Source: Clostridium liquoris
GTDB lineage: Bacteria > Bacillota > Clostridia > Clostridiales > Clostridiaceae
Reading direction: 5' to 3'
NCBI RefSeq assembly: GCF_002995785.1
Contig: NZ_PVXO01000044.1
Span: 1-64,000, forward strand
DNA: 64,000 nucleotides
A program made the translations under genes and the position numbers. How positions within the stretch are numbered: the first letter of the stretch is position 1; each line of letters begins with the position of its first letter. Under the pieces are notes generated by a model. The model searched no databases. It was not told where the DNA came from and saw only the letters and a program-made list of their open reading frames with translations. This document shows positions 31,209-40,262 of this stretch, piece by piece.

Positions 31209-32577
31209 TCTCATTACCTCCCATCTTTCTAACCCTCGCCTTCACTGCATTTAGCAATGCTTCTTGTCCTACTTCTTTACCTTCAAGTGCTTTTATCACA
31301 TCTTCATCCATGGTATCTTTGGCTACTAAGTGATGGATGATTACATTTTGCTTTTGGCCTTGTCTATAAAGTCTTGCATTGGCTTGACTATATAATTCAA
31401 GGCTCCAAGTAAGCCCAAACCAAATTATGATATTTCCACCAGCTTGAAGGTTTAATCCATGTCCAGCACTAGCTGGGTGGGCCAGCATAATTGGTATTTT
31501 ACCTTCATTCCAATTCTTTATATCTTCAGATGTATCAAGAACTGTTAAATCATCTCTTTTTAGGTGCTTTTTAATTCTATCTAAATCATGCTTATAGGAA
31601 TAAAAGATTAATACTGACTTTCCATTTGCAGCTTCTATAGTGTCCTCTAATGCTTTAAGCTTTGCATTGTGTATTTCTTTTACATCTCCATTTTCATCAT
31701 AGACAGCACCATTGGACATTTGGAGTAGCTTATTAGCTAGAACACCAGCTGTATTTGCTACAATATCTGAATCCTTAAGTGGTAGTAGTAAGTCTCTTTC
31801 CAGTTGGTCATATTTATCCTTTGCCTTCTTTGGCAGATGAATTGGTATGATATTATTAATTCTCTCTGGTAGTTTTAAATAATCCTCTGCTTTCATACTG
31901 ACACAAATATCTGATAGTTTTTCATAGATAGCTTCCTCGGCACCTTCCTTTAACTTATAGGTGAATACTATATGCTGATTTCTCTTATCTGGTAGGAAGT
32001 ATCTCTCCCTGTATCCAGTTATGGTTTTTCCTAATCTTTCACCACCATCTAGTAGATAAATTTGGGACCATAAATCTATAAGTCCATTTGGTGCTGGAGT
32101 TCCAGTAAGTCCTACCACTCGTTTCATAAAGGGCCTTACCTTTTTTAAGGCTTTAAACCTTTGTGCTCTATGGGATTTAAAGCTGGATAGTTCATCTATT
32201 ACCAACATGTCAAAGGGCCAATCCTTACCACATTTATCTACTAACCACTTCACATTTTCTCGGTTGATGATGTAAATATCAGCTTTAGTATATAAGGCAT
32301 TAATTCTTTCTTTTTCCGTTCCTAAAACCTTAGATATTTTTAGATGTTTTAAATGATCCCATTTAGCTGCTTCTTCATCCCATGTGCTTTCCGCTACACG
32401 AAGAGGTGCTATAACTAAAACTTTTGATACTTCAAAGTAATTAAACATCAATTCATCTATGGCTGTTAGAGTAATAACACTCTTGCCCATTCCCATATCC
32501 AGCAGTAGTCCTGCTTTTTCTTTATCTAAAATCCACTGAGTGGCGTATTCTTGATAATCATAAGGTTTATATTTCAA
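31198..32577 (-). CDS. SNF2/DEAD-like phage helicase
   Basis: 459 aa. Motif I LLLDMGMGKSVI (about 24-35), motif Ia LVIAPLRVAESTW, motif II VIDELSSFK (DEL form), motif III LTGTPAPNG. In the C-terminal RecA domain there are LAHPASAGHGLNLQAG and the motif VI segment ARLYRQGQ. It is a superfamily 2 translocase common in Firmicute phage replication modules. It probably remodels replication forks or recombination intermediates. Its start overlaps the VRR-NUC gene by four bases. Confidence 0.93.
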   Translation of the reverse strand: MKYKPYDYQEYATQWILDKEKAGLLLDMGMGKSVITLTAIDELMFNYFEVSKVLVIAPLRVAESTWDEEAAKWDHLKHLKISKVLGTEKERINALYTKADIYIINRENVKWLVDKCGKDWPFDMLVIDELSSFKSHRAQRFKALKKVRPFMKRVVGLTGTPAPNGLIDLWSQIYLLDGGERLGKTITGYRERYFLPDKRNQHIVFTYKLKEGAEEAIYEKLSDICVSMKAEDYLKLPERINNIIPIHLPKKAKDKYDQLERDLLLPLKDSDIVANTAGVLANKLLQMSNGAVYDENGDVKEIHNAKLKALEDTIEAANGKSVLIFYSYKHDLDRIKKHLKRDDLTVLDTSEDIKNWNEGKIPIMLAHPASAGHGLNLQAGGNIIIWFGLTWSLELYSQANARLYRQGQKQNVIIHHLVAKDTMDEDVIKALEGKEVGQEALLNAVKARVRKMGGNENER

Positions 32578-32885
32578 TCAACCACCTCCTGTAAAAATAC
32601 ATTTATTTTTTCATATGAATCTATTACATAAACTTTAAAGCCTAAGCTTTCCAGTTGCTCTTTTCTTTTTAATTGGAGAGGCCTTAAATTTTTCCCAGGT
32701 GCTTTTAGTTCTACAAAGTAGATTTTTCCTTTTGGTAGTAAAACTAATCTATCAGGCACACCTGCCATTCCTGGAGAGGTGAACTTAAGTGCAAGGCCAC
32801 CTAAATCTTCTACCTCCCGTTTTAATCTAGCCTCTATTTTACTCTCTAAAATCTCAAACACTCCCCATTTCTTAAACAAGTACAA
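32574..32885 (-). CDS. VRR-NUC domain nuclease
   Basis: Up to 103 aa. KFTSPGMAGVPDRLVLLPKG followed by KIYFVELKAPG gives the D and E-x-K active-site residues of the PD-(D/E)XK VRR-NUC family, which cuts branched DNA. The first residues are uncertain: the outer start is TTG and no strong ribosome binding site is visible. Family members usually begin near the LESKIEARLKREV segment. It lies immediately next to the SNF2 gene, as in many phages. Confidence 0.87.
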   Translation of the reverse strand: MYLFKKWGVFEILESKIEARLKREVEDLGGLALKFTSPGMAGVPDRLVLLPKGKIYFVELKAPGKNLRPLQLKRKEQLESLGFKVYVIDSYEKINVFLQEVVD

Positions 32886-33163
32886 ATCTTGTTAACAATC
32901 TTGTTAATCTCTACACCCCAGTATTTATAGGGCTTTCAGTAAATTTTAAAAGGTTTTCAATAAACAAGTAACAAGAATTTCCTATAGACTACTCTTAATT
33001 ATAGAGATTAGGCATATACATATACCTATATATTCTTTATTTTATTTATCTATATATATAATCTTGTTTATCTTGTTAATAATATAAGTTAAAGCCTTAA
33101 TATAACTAGGGTAGGGGTAGTAAACAAGAATGGTAACAAGCCTAAATCTTGTTTAATCTTGTT
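32886..33163. other. Candidate phage replication origin (CTTGTT repeats)
   Basis: A noncoding gap of 267 bp plus the end of the primase gene holds ten copies of CTTGTT or its complement AACAAG. They start at 32888, 32900, 32963, 32970, 33063, 33072, 33123, 33135, 33148 and 33158. They often occur as pairs 9-12 bp apart and flank a very AT-rich core (about 33010-33062). Iteron-like repeats, an AT-rich centre and adjacency to the primase-helicase gene fit an origin. Confidence 0.55.
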
Positions 33164-35564
33164 TATCGCATCTAACATAAATTCTTTGTATTCCATAGAG
33201 AGGAACTTTGGCATTTCCCTGCTTGTTTCCAGTGTACTTTTCCCATCCATCAATCTTTCTCATTATTGCATTTATCTCATAAGAGTCTATCTTTCTCATG
33301 GCAGTAGCTTCTTTACCAAATAGCTCACACCAAATTTCCATGGTGCAGACTTGCTCTCTTCTTACAGTTCCTATAACATTATCGCTAAACTCATCACCAC
33401 GAATAAAGCTTCTTCTTGCATATAAGTCCATATCATCCCAGTTCGTTGGAAGGAGCATATCTAAATATTCTCTAACTACTCCTTCTCTATCATCACTTTC
33501 TAATGCATCAATTTGGGCTGCATTTGCAAACTCTTCAGCCTTATTACTTAATATTAAAGATTCACCCTGATGGTAATATTCCATTACTTCAGACCAAACT
33601 TGGTCTACATCATCTATATCCCAAGGTTTTAATTTTGTGTCTCCTGGGGTTTTAACTGGCCAAAACCTACGCCCACCAGTAATATCCCTTAAAAATCCTG
33701 CTTCTTGATTTGTGGTGCCTACAATAATACACTGTCTTGGATGATCTTCTACTGAGTATCCATAACTTGCTCTAAACTTATCGTCTTGCCTTGATAAAAA
33801 AGACTTTAATGTCTCTTCATCAATTTTTCTAATTCCAGCTAGTTCTCCAATTTCAAGTATCCAGTAACCTTGAAGTTTTTCCGCTGCAGTTTTATCTCTC
33901 ATATCTGAGATGGAAAGAGAATCACTAAAAAACTTTCCTCCTAGCTTTGAAAACAAAGTACTCTTTCCTATTCCCTGTGGCCCATTTAAAACTAGAACTG
34001 TATCAAATTTAATTCCTGGATTCATGGTTCTTGCTACTGCTGCAACTAGTGTCTTTCTCGTTGCTTCTCTGGTGTAGATATTATCTTCTGCTCCTAGATA
34101 TTTAACTAATAGGGTATCTACTCTTTTAACACCATCCCATTTTGGAAGATTTAATAGATACTCCTTTACTGGATGTCTAGACCTTTCAACGGCTACTTTT
34201 AATACAGCCTCCTTAAGCTTTCCTGGTGCATAAAGGTTATAGTTTAAATCAATATATCCAGCAAGAGATGCTTCATCAGTTTTATTCCACCCAGACTTTA
34301 ACCTTTTCCAGGGAACATCTCCTTCTACATCAACACCTTCTCGAAGCTCGTTATAAAAAATACTGTTAAGTTGTGGATCATGTCTTAGTATAAGAATTAT
34401 ATTGGTAAGAGTATTTTTAAGCTCTCCCTTATTATTAATTTCAAGGTTTACTTGCCAATCTTCCTCATTAAAATCCTCACTAGCTGAAGTCATCCTTTCA
34501 CTAGCTATAGTCTTTTTAACCTCTAAATCCTCTCTAGCTAACTTCTGCATAGAAAGATAAGATGGCAGCTTATTTACAGGTGTTCCTTCCTTTGCCTCTT
34601 CATCTAATTCACCGAACTTATGAAGTCTTACAAGGTCAAAAGCATTACATAGTTTGCCACTAATGGGGTCGGTGCCATGGTGTGAATATGCAAAGTCTCC
34701 ATTTTCATATATAACTAATCCACCTGCAGATGATCCTGGAATATAGGTGTAACGATTAGGGTTTTCACAAGGTGAATATACATCTTGTAGAAACTTCTCA
34801 ATTACATCAACTACAGAGTATGTCCTACAAAAGGCACCTACTACTCCTGGCTTTTCTTTAGGGTCTCCTTGTCTTTCTGCTAATCTCTTTCTATCCTCTT
34901 TAGTCCTTGAACTTTCAGGCCAATAGGATGAGTCTCTCCAATCTTCATACCTTGCAAGTATTTCATCTGGATCTATCCATTCTTCATCCAATACTTTAAA
35001 AATAAACTCTCCATCAGAAGAAGTTGATGGCCAATACATTAATCGGTGTGGCTCATAGGTGGTATCATCAAAGAAATCTATGCCTAAATCTGCTGCAATT
35101 CTTCTCGATACTGCTCCATATTCATCTGGAGTTACTGCCCTTTTTAGTGGAATAACAAGTCTTAATCTTGGAGCTTTAGGACTGTGGCTGTGAGTTGAAT
35201 ACATTACACATCCATATCCAAACATGGTCTCAACACCTGCCCATAAATCTCCCTTAACAAAGTCAGCATCAAGTGTTACAATTTGCCTCCAAACTACATT
35301 ATCAGCTTTTCTTCTGCCTTCCTTTAAAGTTCCACCTACAAAACCACCTACATCTTTTACTTCATCTTTCTTAGATTTAGATAGCTTCTTGTATTCTTCA
35401 TAGGTTTCATAAGTTCTTATGGTACTGCTTAATTTCTCTACTAACTCCGACCAGAGCATCTCTCGATTCTTCCAGTTCATTTCTTTTCTACTTCTACCTG
35501 TAGCAATGGTAAGAACTCCATCATGTTTTAATTTAGGTTCTTTAAGCTTATATGGCTCTTGCAT
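33153..35564 (-). CDS. VapE-like primase-helicase
   Basis: 803 aa. The N-terminal part has a primase-polymerase-like core (VTLDADFVKGDLW with two acidic residues, RLVIPLKRAVTPDEYGAVSR). The C-terminal ~400 residues are the virulence-associated E superfamily 3-type helicase, with Walker A LNGPQGIGKSTLFSK and Walker B YWILEIGELAGI. IVGTTNQEAGFLRDITGGRR (sensor and arginine finger) follows. It probably primes and unwinds phage DNA at the origin-like repeats adjoining its 3' end. It overlaps the small gene upstream by 17 bases. Confidence 0.93.
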   Translation of the reverse strand: MQEPYKLKEPKLKHDGVLTIATGRSRKEMNWKNREMLWSELVEKLSSTIRTYETYEEYKKLSKSKKDEVKDVGGFVGGTLKEGRRKADNVVWRQIVTLDADFVKGDLWAGVETMFGYGCVMYSTHSHSPKAPRLRLVIPLKRAVTPDEYGAVSRRIAADLGIDFFDDTTYEPHRLMYWPSTSSDGEFIFKVLDEEWIDPDEILARYEDWRDSSYWPESSRTKEDRKRLAERQGDPKEKPGVVGAFCRTYSVVDVIEKFLQDVYSPCENPNRYTYIPGSSAGGLVIYENGDFAYSHHGTDPISGKLCNAFDLVRLHKFGELDEEAKEGTPVNKLPSYLSMQKLAREDLEVKKTIASERMTSASEDFNEEDWQVNLEINNKGELKNTLTNIILILRHDPQLNSIFYNELREGVDVEGDVPWKRLKSGWNKTDEASLAGYIDLNYNLYAPGKLKEAVLKVAVERSRHPVKEYLLNLPKWDGVKRVDTLLVKYLGAEDNIYTREATRKTLVAAVARTMNPGIKFDTVLVLNGPQGIGKSTLFSKLGGKFFSDSLSISDMRDKTAAEKLQGYWILEIGELAGIRKIDEETLKSFLSRQDDKFRASYGYSVEDHPRQCIIVGTTNQEAGFLRDITGGRRFWPVKTPGDTKLKPWDIDDVDQVWSEVMEYYHQGESLILSNKAEEFANAAQIDALESDDREGVVREYLDMLLPTNWDDMDLYARRSFIRGDEFSDNVIGTVRREQVCTMEIWCELFGKEATAMRKIDSYEINAIMRKIDGWEKYTGNKQGNAKVPLYGIQRIYVRCDKQD

Positions 35565-35712
35565 ATTTACTCACCTCTTTCTTAAGTCCTTTCTTTGCTC
35601 CTTCTATGTCTCCAGCTAATGCCTGACCTCGTAAGGTTTTAATGGTTTGTCTTGGAAAAATTCCCCTATAGTCTTTTAGAAGTTTTATAAACTTAATGGT
35701 TTCCCTATTCAT
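35548..35712 (-). CDS. Small basic phage protein
   Basis: 54 aa from the ATG at 35712, which overlaps the end of the DUF4406-type gene (ATGAATAG). MNRETIKFIKLLKDYRGIFP then RQTIKTLRGQALAGDIEGAK; basic and helical. An AAAGGTG lies about ten bases upstream. Small basic proteins of this kind sit between DUF4406-type and primase genes in related phages. Function unknown, possibly nucleic-acid binding. Confidence 0.7.
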   Translation of the reverse strand: MNRETIKFIKLLKDYRGIFPRQTIKTLRGQALAGDIEGAKKGLKKEVSKYARAI

Positions 35713-36034
35713 CCAAAGGTTCACACCTTTCATTAAACCTTCTTACTATAATCCCTAGTGACTTAGCCCTTTCAATTTCATTAAGCATTCCCTCAGAGAT
35801 TTTATCTCCAAAGGCCCATAGTTCATCACATATATTTAAAAGTTCAAATCCCATATCTATTCCTGCGTTTCTTTCCTCTTCATCCTCGTCATCTAAAAAC
35901 TGAGTAAAGATGGTATGAGGTGCCAAGGGAATACCACCCTTGACATAGACATACCTTGAATAGCCAATAGCTTTATTTATATTCCTTTTAACATCTCCCC
36001 TTAAGGGAGAACATACATAGATAATTGGTTTCAC
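35705..36034 (-). CDS. DUF4406 / deoxyribosyltransferase-like protein
   Basis: 109 aa from GTG at 36034 with AGGAAGG eight bases upstream. KPIIYVCSPLRGDVKRNINK, PLAPHTIFTQFLDDE and CDELWAFGDKISEGMLNEIE correspond to the Rossmann-like nucleoside deoxyribosyltransferase/DUF4406 family (nucleotide-binding loop, GIPLAPH, ELWxFG). It may process nucleotides for phage DNA synthesis. Activity is unproven; the catalytic glutamate is probably the one in SEGMLNEI. Confidence 0.8.
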   Translation of the reverse strand: MKPIIYVCSPLRGDVKRNINKAIGYSRYVYVKGGIPLAPHTIFTQFLDDEDEEERNAGIDMGFELLNICDELWAFGDKISEGMLNEIERAKSLGIIVRRFNERCEPLDE

Positions 36035-36078
36035 TAATATCACCTTCCTCTTTAGGTAGGTCGTATTTCATGACCCAC

Positions 36079-38025
36079 CTAGTCTTTTTTATAGTAATCA
36101 CTCTCAAAGGCTTCAGCTCTTAATGGAAGTCCTGGAGCCCAAGGGATATCAAACCCCATAATTTCCTCCACTTCTTCTAATGAGCCATTATCCTTTGGAA
36201 CATCTAGTATAACTTCATCATGAACATGAAATACAATCCTATATCCGTACTTTTCAAGCCTTAGCATAGATTCAGCTAAACAGTCCCTTGCTATGGCTTG
36301 TATAATATTCTCTGTTAATTTTCCTCCATAGGTGTCAATACGACCCCACTTCATTCCTTCTATACCTTCATAAGTTAATTTATCTTTATTAAATCTTTCA
36401 TCTATTTCAATCCTGGGCCTTACATAAGCAAGGCTTCTGCCAGAGGGTAGTCTTATAAATAGCACTCCTGATTTAAAGTAGAACTTAAGACCGTATTGCA
36501 TACTAACTACAGTTCTTTCCTTAACTGCTTTAATTGCAGCACTTTCTACATCCCACCAAAGTCTAACTATATTTGAATTGGACTTTCTCCAAGCAGATAC
36601 AAGCTCAGGTAGTTCTTCTTCACTAAGTCCCATATCTATTGCACCCATAGCCTTTAAGGCACCTTTACTTCCTCCATATCCAAGGGCCAACTCTGCAATC
36701 TTACCTTTCTGTCTTAAGACGCTGCCCTTATGAATTTCTTCTACAGGAACTCCAAACATTTGAGATGCTGAAGCTTCATATATCTTTCCATGAGAATTAA
36801 ACACATCCATTCTCCATTTCTCTCCTGCAAGCCAAGCTATAACTCTAGCTTCAATGGCACTAAAGTCTGCTACAATAAATCTTGAATTAGGAGAAGGAAT
36901 AAAAGCTGTTCTAATAAGCTGAGATAGAACATCTGGTACTGAATCGAAGAGTAGTTCTAGTGTTTCATAATCTCCAGCTAGAAGAAGTTCCCTTGCTAAA
37001 TCCAAATCACTCATATCATTTCTAGGAAGATTGTGAACTTGAACTAATCTTCCCGCCCATCTTCCAGTTCGATTTGCTCCATAAAACTGTAGTAATCCTC
37101 GTATTCTTTCATCCTTACACATGGCTCTTTCCATGGTTTCATATTTCTTAACTGAAGTCTTAGACATATCTTGCCTTAACTCTAAAACCCTTCTTGCTAT
37201 AGGGTCATCAACTTCATCTAGTAACTCTGCTACTTTTGCTTTGGATAGACTTTTCACTTCAATACCATGTTTATCTTTAAGCCAAGTCTTTAGCTGGGCT
37301 GGGCTGTTAGGATTTTCAAGTTCTGTTAAATCTATAGCTTCGTCTACTAATTCCTTTTGGTAGATTTCATCGCAGTGTATTGCATTTTCTACTAATTCGT
37401 TATTCACTCTAACTCCATAATCATTAATTCTTTGGTCTAAAAACCATAGCTTTAATTCTTTATCTGTCATAGGGTAATTCTCTAATCTTTTACGAATAGA
37501 CCTTTCCACTTCCACATCTTGCTTACAATATGCTTTGAATGTTTCCCACTTATTCTTATCATGATGAGGAAGATTTCTAGTTCTTCCCCCATTAGCTTTA
37601 GTAGGCTTACAGGGAATTGAGAAGTATCTAATTAGTGCTTTCCCTTCACTCATCTTTTGCTGTTCTAGATTTAAACACCTAGCCACACCTGCTAAACTGG
37701 TAGGAAGGCCTAAAGTTAATGCGTGGGCCATACTACATCTCCACTGTTCTGGTGGCATTTCATCTTTAAAATATTTTGATAAACAAGTTCTTTCAAACTG
37801 TGCATTAAAAGCTGTTTTAATTACTTTAGGATTAGTTATAGCTTCTACTACATCAGCTGGAACCTTTTCACCACTTGCTAAATCCACAACCTGTACTTCT
37901 TCATCATCATAGGCATAAGCCATTAAAAGTATTTCAAAATCCTCTGCTTCAGTATAGGCATAGACCCCAGATTTACCGAGGTCTACACTACTATAAGTTT
38001 CAATATCGATAGCTAGTATTTTCAT
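36079..38025 (-). CDS. Phage DNA polymerase, family A
   Basis: 648 aa. The N-terminal 3'-5' exonuclease has ILAIDIETYSSVDL (Exo I, DxE) and KTAFNAQFERTCLSKYF (Exo II). The polymerase domain has motif A FIVADFSAIEARVIAWLAGE, motif B RQKGKIAELALGYGG and motif C VFHVHDEVILDVP. There is no 5'-3' exonuclease domain, as is usual for phage versions. It replicates the phage genome together with VapE and the DUF2815 protein. It lies six bases from its upstream neighbour in a compact operon. Confidence 0.96.
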   Translation of the reverse strand: MKILAIDIETYSSVDLGKSGVYAYTEAEDFEILLMAYAYDDEEVQVVDLASGEKVPADVVEAITNPKVIKTAFNAQFERTCLSKYFKDEMPPEQWRCSMAHALTLGLPTSLAGVARCLNLEQQKMSEGKALIRYFSIPCKPTKANGGRTRNLPHHDKNKWETFKAYCKQDVEVERSIRKRLENYPMTDKELKLWFLDQRINDYGVRVNNELVENAIHCDEIYQKELVDEAIDLTELENPNSPAQLKTWLKDKHGIEVKSLSKAKVAELLDEVDDPIARRVLELRQDMSKTSVKKYETMERAMCKDERIRGLLQFYGANRTGRWAGRLVQVHNLPRNDMSDLDLARELLLAGDYETLELLFDSVPDVLSQLIRTAFIPSPNSRFIVADFSAIEARVIAWLAGEKWRMDVFNSHGKIYEASASQMFGVPVEEIHKGSVLRQKGKIAELALGYGGSKGALKAMGAIDMGLSEEELPELVSAWRKSNSNIVRLWWDVESAAIKAVKERTVVSMQYGLKFYFKSGVLFIRLPSGRSLAYVRPRIEIDERFNKDKLTYEGIEGMKWGRIDTYGGKLTENIIQAIARDCLAESMLRLEKYGYRIVFHVHDEVILDVPKDNGSLEEVEEIMGFDIPWAPGLPLRAEAFESDYYKKD

Positions 38026-38031
38026 AAGGCA

Positions 38032-38568
38032 TTATCCTAAAATATCATCAAAGTCATTATCTATTGCTTCAAAATCATCTTCAGGTCTTGATATTCCACC
38101 TAAGGGCTCTCCATCCTCAAGTTTCTGAAGATTGTTTAATCCAAATGTAATTCCCTTTGCCCCATTAATGCTATATGGGAAACTGCTAATACTTGCTCTA
38201 CCATAGCAGCCTGAATAAAATTCTGTTTGGTCTAATATGGGCTCTACATTTTTATCTACAATTCCTGGTTTTATCTTGCTGTTTACATTTATAAAGTAAC
38301 TATTTTTATATGCTGGATCATCTGGTTTGTCTAAATCTCCATCTCTTAATGGCCTCCTGAAGTTTGAACCACTGGTAAACTTTGAACCAAATCTTGATAC
38401 TCCTTCCTTTTCAGCAGCTTCAATTGCATTGTTCACCTTTTCTAATGTTTTCTTATCATTCTTTGGAATAATTAAGCTCACAGAATACTTAGGTTCACTT
38501 CCATTTACACTTTGTGGCTCCCACACATTTGCATAACTAAATCTAACTTTACCTGTAACTATTTTCAT
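38032..38568 (-). CDS. DUF2815 protein, likely single-stranded DNA binding
   Basis: 178 aa. KVRFSYANVWEPQSVNGSEP, KYSVSLIIPKNDKKTLEKV and FYSGCYGRASISSFPYSING are typical of DUF2815, an OB-fold ssDNA-binding-like phage family. The acidic C-terminus (SRPEDDFEAIDNDFDDILG) is what SSB proteins use to recruit partners. It is paired with DUF2800 upstream and polymerase downstream, the standard replication-recombination set. Confidence 0.9.
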   Translation of the reverse strand: MKIVTGKVRFSYANVWEPQSVNGSEPKYSVSLIIPKNDKKTLEKVNNAIEAAEKEGVSRFGSKFTSGSNFRRPLRDGDLDKPDDPAYKNSYFINVNSKIKPGIVDKNVEPILDQTEFYSGCYGRASISSFPYSINGAKGITFGLNNLQKLEDGEPLGGISRPEDDFEAIDNDFDDILG

Positions 38569-38569
38569 A

Positions 38570-39730
38570 TTAAAATTCCTCCTTAAAATCTATTTCTGCA
38601 CTGCTTCTTATAGCAGGTCTTTTATCTTCCTCTGGAACTAACTGAAGTTTCCCAGGAGGTTTGATTATTAAATCTCCTATGGTTTCTTCAAATACTTTCT
38701 TTCCTAATTTCTTTTCAAGTTTGGTAAGGCTTAATAGAGACTTTGAAAATATCCTATCCTCTGAATAACCTGCAGAAAGTAAAGCTTTGGCAACTTTATC
38801 TTCATCAGAATACTTTCTCGAACTTCTACCTTCCACCAGCTTAAATCCAGGCCACTCTTTGCCTTCATTTACTGCTTGGTTGAATGCGTATGCTTCTACA
38901 TCCTTGGCCCATTTTGTTAACTCATCTATTTGATTTAGTACTTCTACTATTTCTTCATCTGTTAATAATGCTGGTAGCTTAAAATCCATGCAGGCTAGTT
39001 TCATGTTTTCATCTGCTCTAACTCGACATATGGCTTTCACCTTACAGAACCTGCAATGCTCTCCTACCTTAAATTCACCTTCTCCTCTCCAAGCTTCATC
39101 GGCCTTTGGCTTTACTATTTTCTCTCCCCAATGTATAAGTTCTTCTACTTCCATTTCATCGCTGGAGATATTATCAATTCTTGGTTGGATAATGGTCATT
39201 CTAACCTTCTGGGTATCATAAAGCATTCCAAAACCATTAATTGCACCTAAGGCATATAGACGCATTTGGGGATTTGCTATTGCTGATACCGCTACTCCCT
39301 TTCCACCTTTTAAATCAATAACTTCAATAATGCCATCTGCAATAATAAGGACATCTCCTGTTCCAAATCCTTCTTTAACCCAAGGGCTGTAATCTAATCT
39401 TTCTTCTATAAGAACCAGTGGGTCAGTACTAATTGCTCTTGCTTCATTAATCTTTTCAATTACTGCATCTACATAAATCTCTACTGCTTTTTCTATCTCG
39501 TCTGTATAAAAGTCATTTTGCTTCATTTCTTTTAGTCTTTTATTGAACTCTGCCTTTGTAATATCATCTAGAAAAAGTTTAAGATGTAACTCAGCTAATC
39601 CATGCATAAAGGTTCCTTCCTTTGCATAAATGCTTGTATTATCTTCCACCTCTTCTTCCAGCCTTACACTAGGGCTGCACTTAAGCCATCTGTGAGCCGA
39701 TGAAGCAGAGAGTAGGGCATGTTCTCCCAT
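38570..39730 (-). CDS. DUF2800 protein, RecB-like exonuclease
   Basis: 386 aa. LLSASSAHRWLKCSPSVRLE at the start, KEGTFMHGLAELHLK, IEVIDLKGGKGVAVSAIANP (D-x-K-G-GKG core of the PD-(D/E)XK nuclease) and EHCRFCKVKAICRVRADEN (Cys cluster probably binding an iron-sulphur centre). It resembles the Cas4/AddB-like nucleases and probably resects DNA ends for the adjacent ssDNA-binding protein. The start overlaps the 93-aa gene by one base. Confidence 0.92.
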   Translation of the reverse strand: MGEHALLSASSAHRWLKCSPSVRLEEEVEDNTSIYAKEGTFMHGLAELHLKLFLDDITKAEFNKRLKEMKQNDFYTDEIEKAVEIYVDAVIEKINEARAISTDPLVLIEERLDYSPWVKEGFGTGDVLIIADGIIEVIDLKGGKGVAVSAIANPQMRLYALGAINGFGMLYDTQKVRMTIIQPRIDNISSDEMEVEELIHWGEKIVKPKADEAWRGEGEFKVGEHCRFCKVKAICRVRADENMKLACMDFKLPALLTDEEIVEVLNQIDELTKWAKDVEAYAFNQAVNEGKEWPGFKLVEGRSSRKYSDEDKVAKALLSAGYSEDRIFSKSLLSLTKLEKKLGKKVFEETIGDLIIKPPGKLQLVPEEDKRPAIRSSAEIDFKEEF

Positions 39731-40011
39731 TACATCACCTCGACTTTCTCAAGTAATTCTGGGTATTTTTCTCTTGGTATGTCAGATAGCTTCTTAACTC
39801 CAAAGCCTATAATTAGTTCTCTTACCTGTGCTTGCTTTCCAGCTTTAGATAGAGAAGCTAACTTTGCTCTGACTTCCTCTAAAGTTGGTAGATTGTCTTT
39901 CACCTTTTCTTTAGGTTCATTTCCTTCTACAGCTCCTGCTAAGGTTTCAATACTATCTGCAAGACTTCGTAGATCCTCCACCACATCTAGTGCCAGTTTG
40001 ATTTTGCTCAT
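39730..40011 (-). CDS. Small helical phage protein of replication module
   Basis: 93 aa. MSKIKLALDVVEDLRSLADS then IETLAGAVEGNEPKEKVKDN; a second half EVRAKLASLSKAGKQAQVRE then LIIGFGVKKLSDIPREKYPE resembles a SAP-like or helix-hairpin binding domain. Similar proteins precede DUF2800 in many clostridial phages, sometimes misnamed as rRNA-biogenesis proteins. Role unknown, probably accessory to recombination. Confidence 0.78.
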   Translation of the reverse strand: MSKIKLALDVVEDLRSLADSIETLAGAVEGNEPKEKVKDNLPTLEEVRAKLASLSKAGKQAQVRELIIGFGVKKLSDIPREKYPELLEKVEVM

Positions 40012-40126
40012 TCTCTTCCTCTCCTTTCTCTAGTTCTAATAGACGTCTTGCCAGCCTTTTTGATACAATGCTCATGGCTGTAAGTACTCCTACCATTTCT
40101 TCATGAGTTTCTTTATTTGCTTGCAT
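39953..40126 (-). CDS. Very small phage protein
   Basis: 57 aa with a strong GGAGGTG seven bases before the ATG at 40126. The sequence MQANKETHEEMVGVLTAMSI continues into VSKRLARRLLELEKGEEENE. It is an amphipathic helical protein whose last ~19 codons overlap the next gene in another frame. The good ribosome binding site and helical composition make it real. Function unknown. Confidence 0.65.
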   Translation of the reverse strand: MQANKETHEEMVGVLTAMSIVSKRLARRLLELEKGEEENEQNQTGTRCGGGSTKSCR

Positions 40127-40154
40127 TTTTGCACCTCCTCTTTTTAAATAAAAC

Positions 40155-40256
40155 CCTTCACTTATTAGCCAATGGGGAAGGTAGTTTGATAACTAGTTTT
40201 TAAAAACATTTTTTACCCCCTCACTTATTAGCCAACGAGCAAGGGGGTTTGATAAC
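40155..40256 (-). repeat. Two hairpins with conserved loop and different stems
   Basis: Unit 1 (40155-40193) and unit 2 (40218-40256) share CACTTATTAGCCAA and GTTTGATAAC or TTTGATAAC. Their stems differ yet each pairs: CCTTC/GAAGG in unit 1, ACCCCCT/AGGGGGT in unit 2. On the minus strand the loop reads TTGGCTAATAAGTG. Covarying stems around a fixed loop suggest a structured RNA or binding element between the sigma-like gene and the replication operon. Confidence 0.65.
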
Positions 40257-40262
40257 CAAAAC

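Noticed and set aside
40155-40256. Two-unit CRISPR array or iterons
   Set aside because: Only two units; stems covary and loops are conserved, which fits RNA hairpins better.
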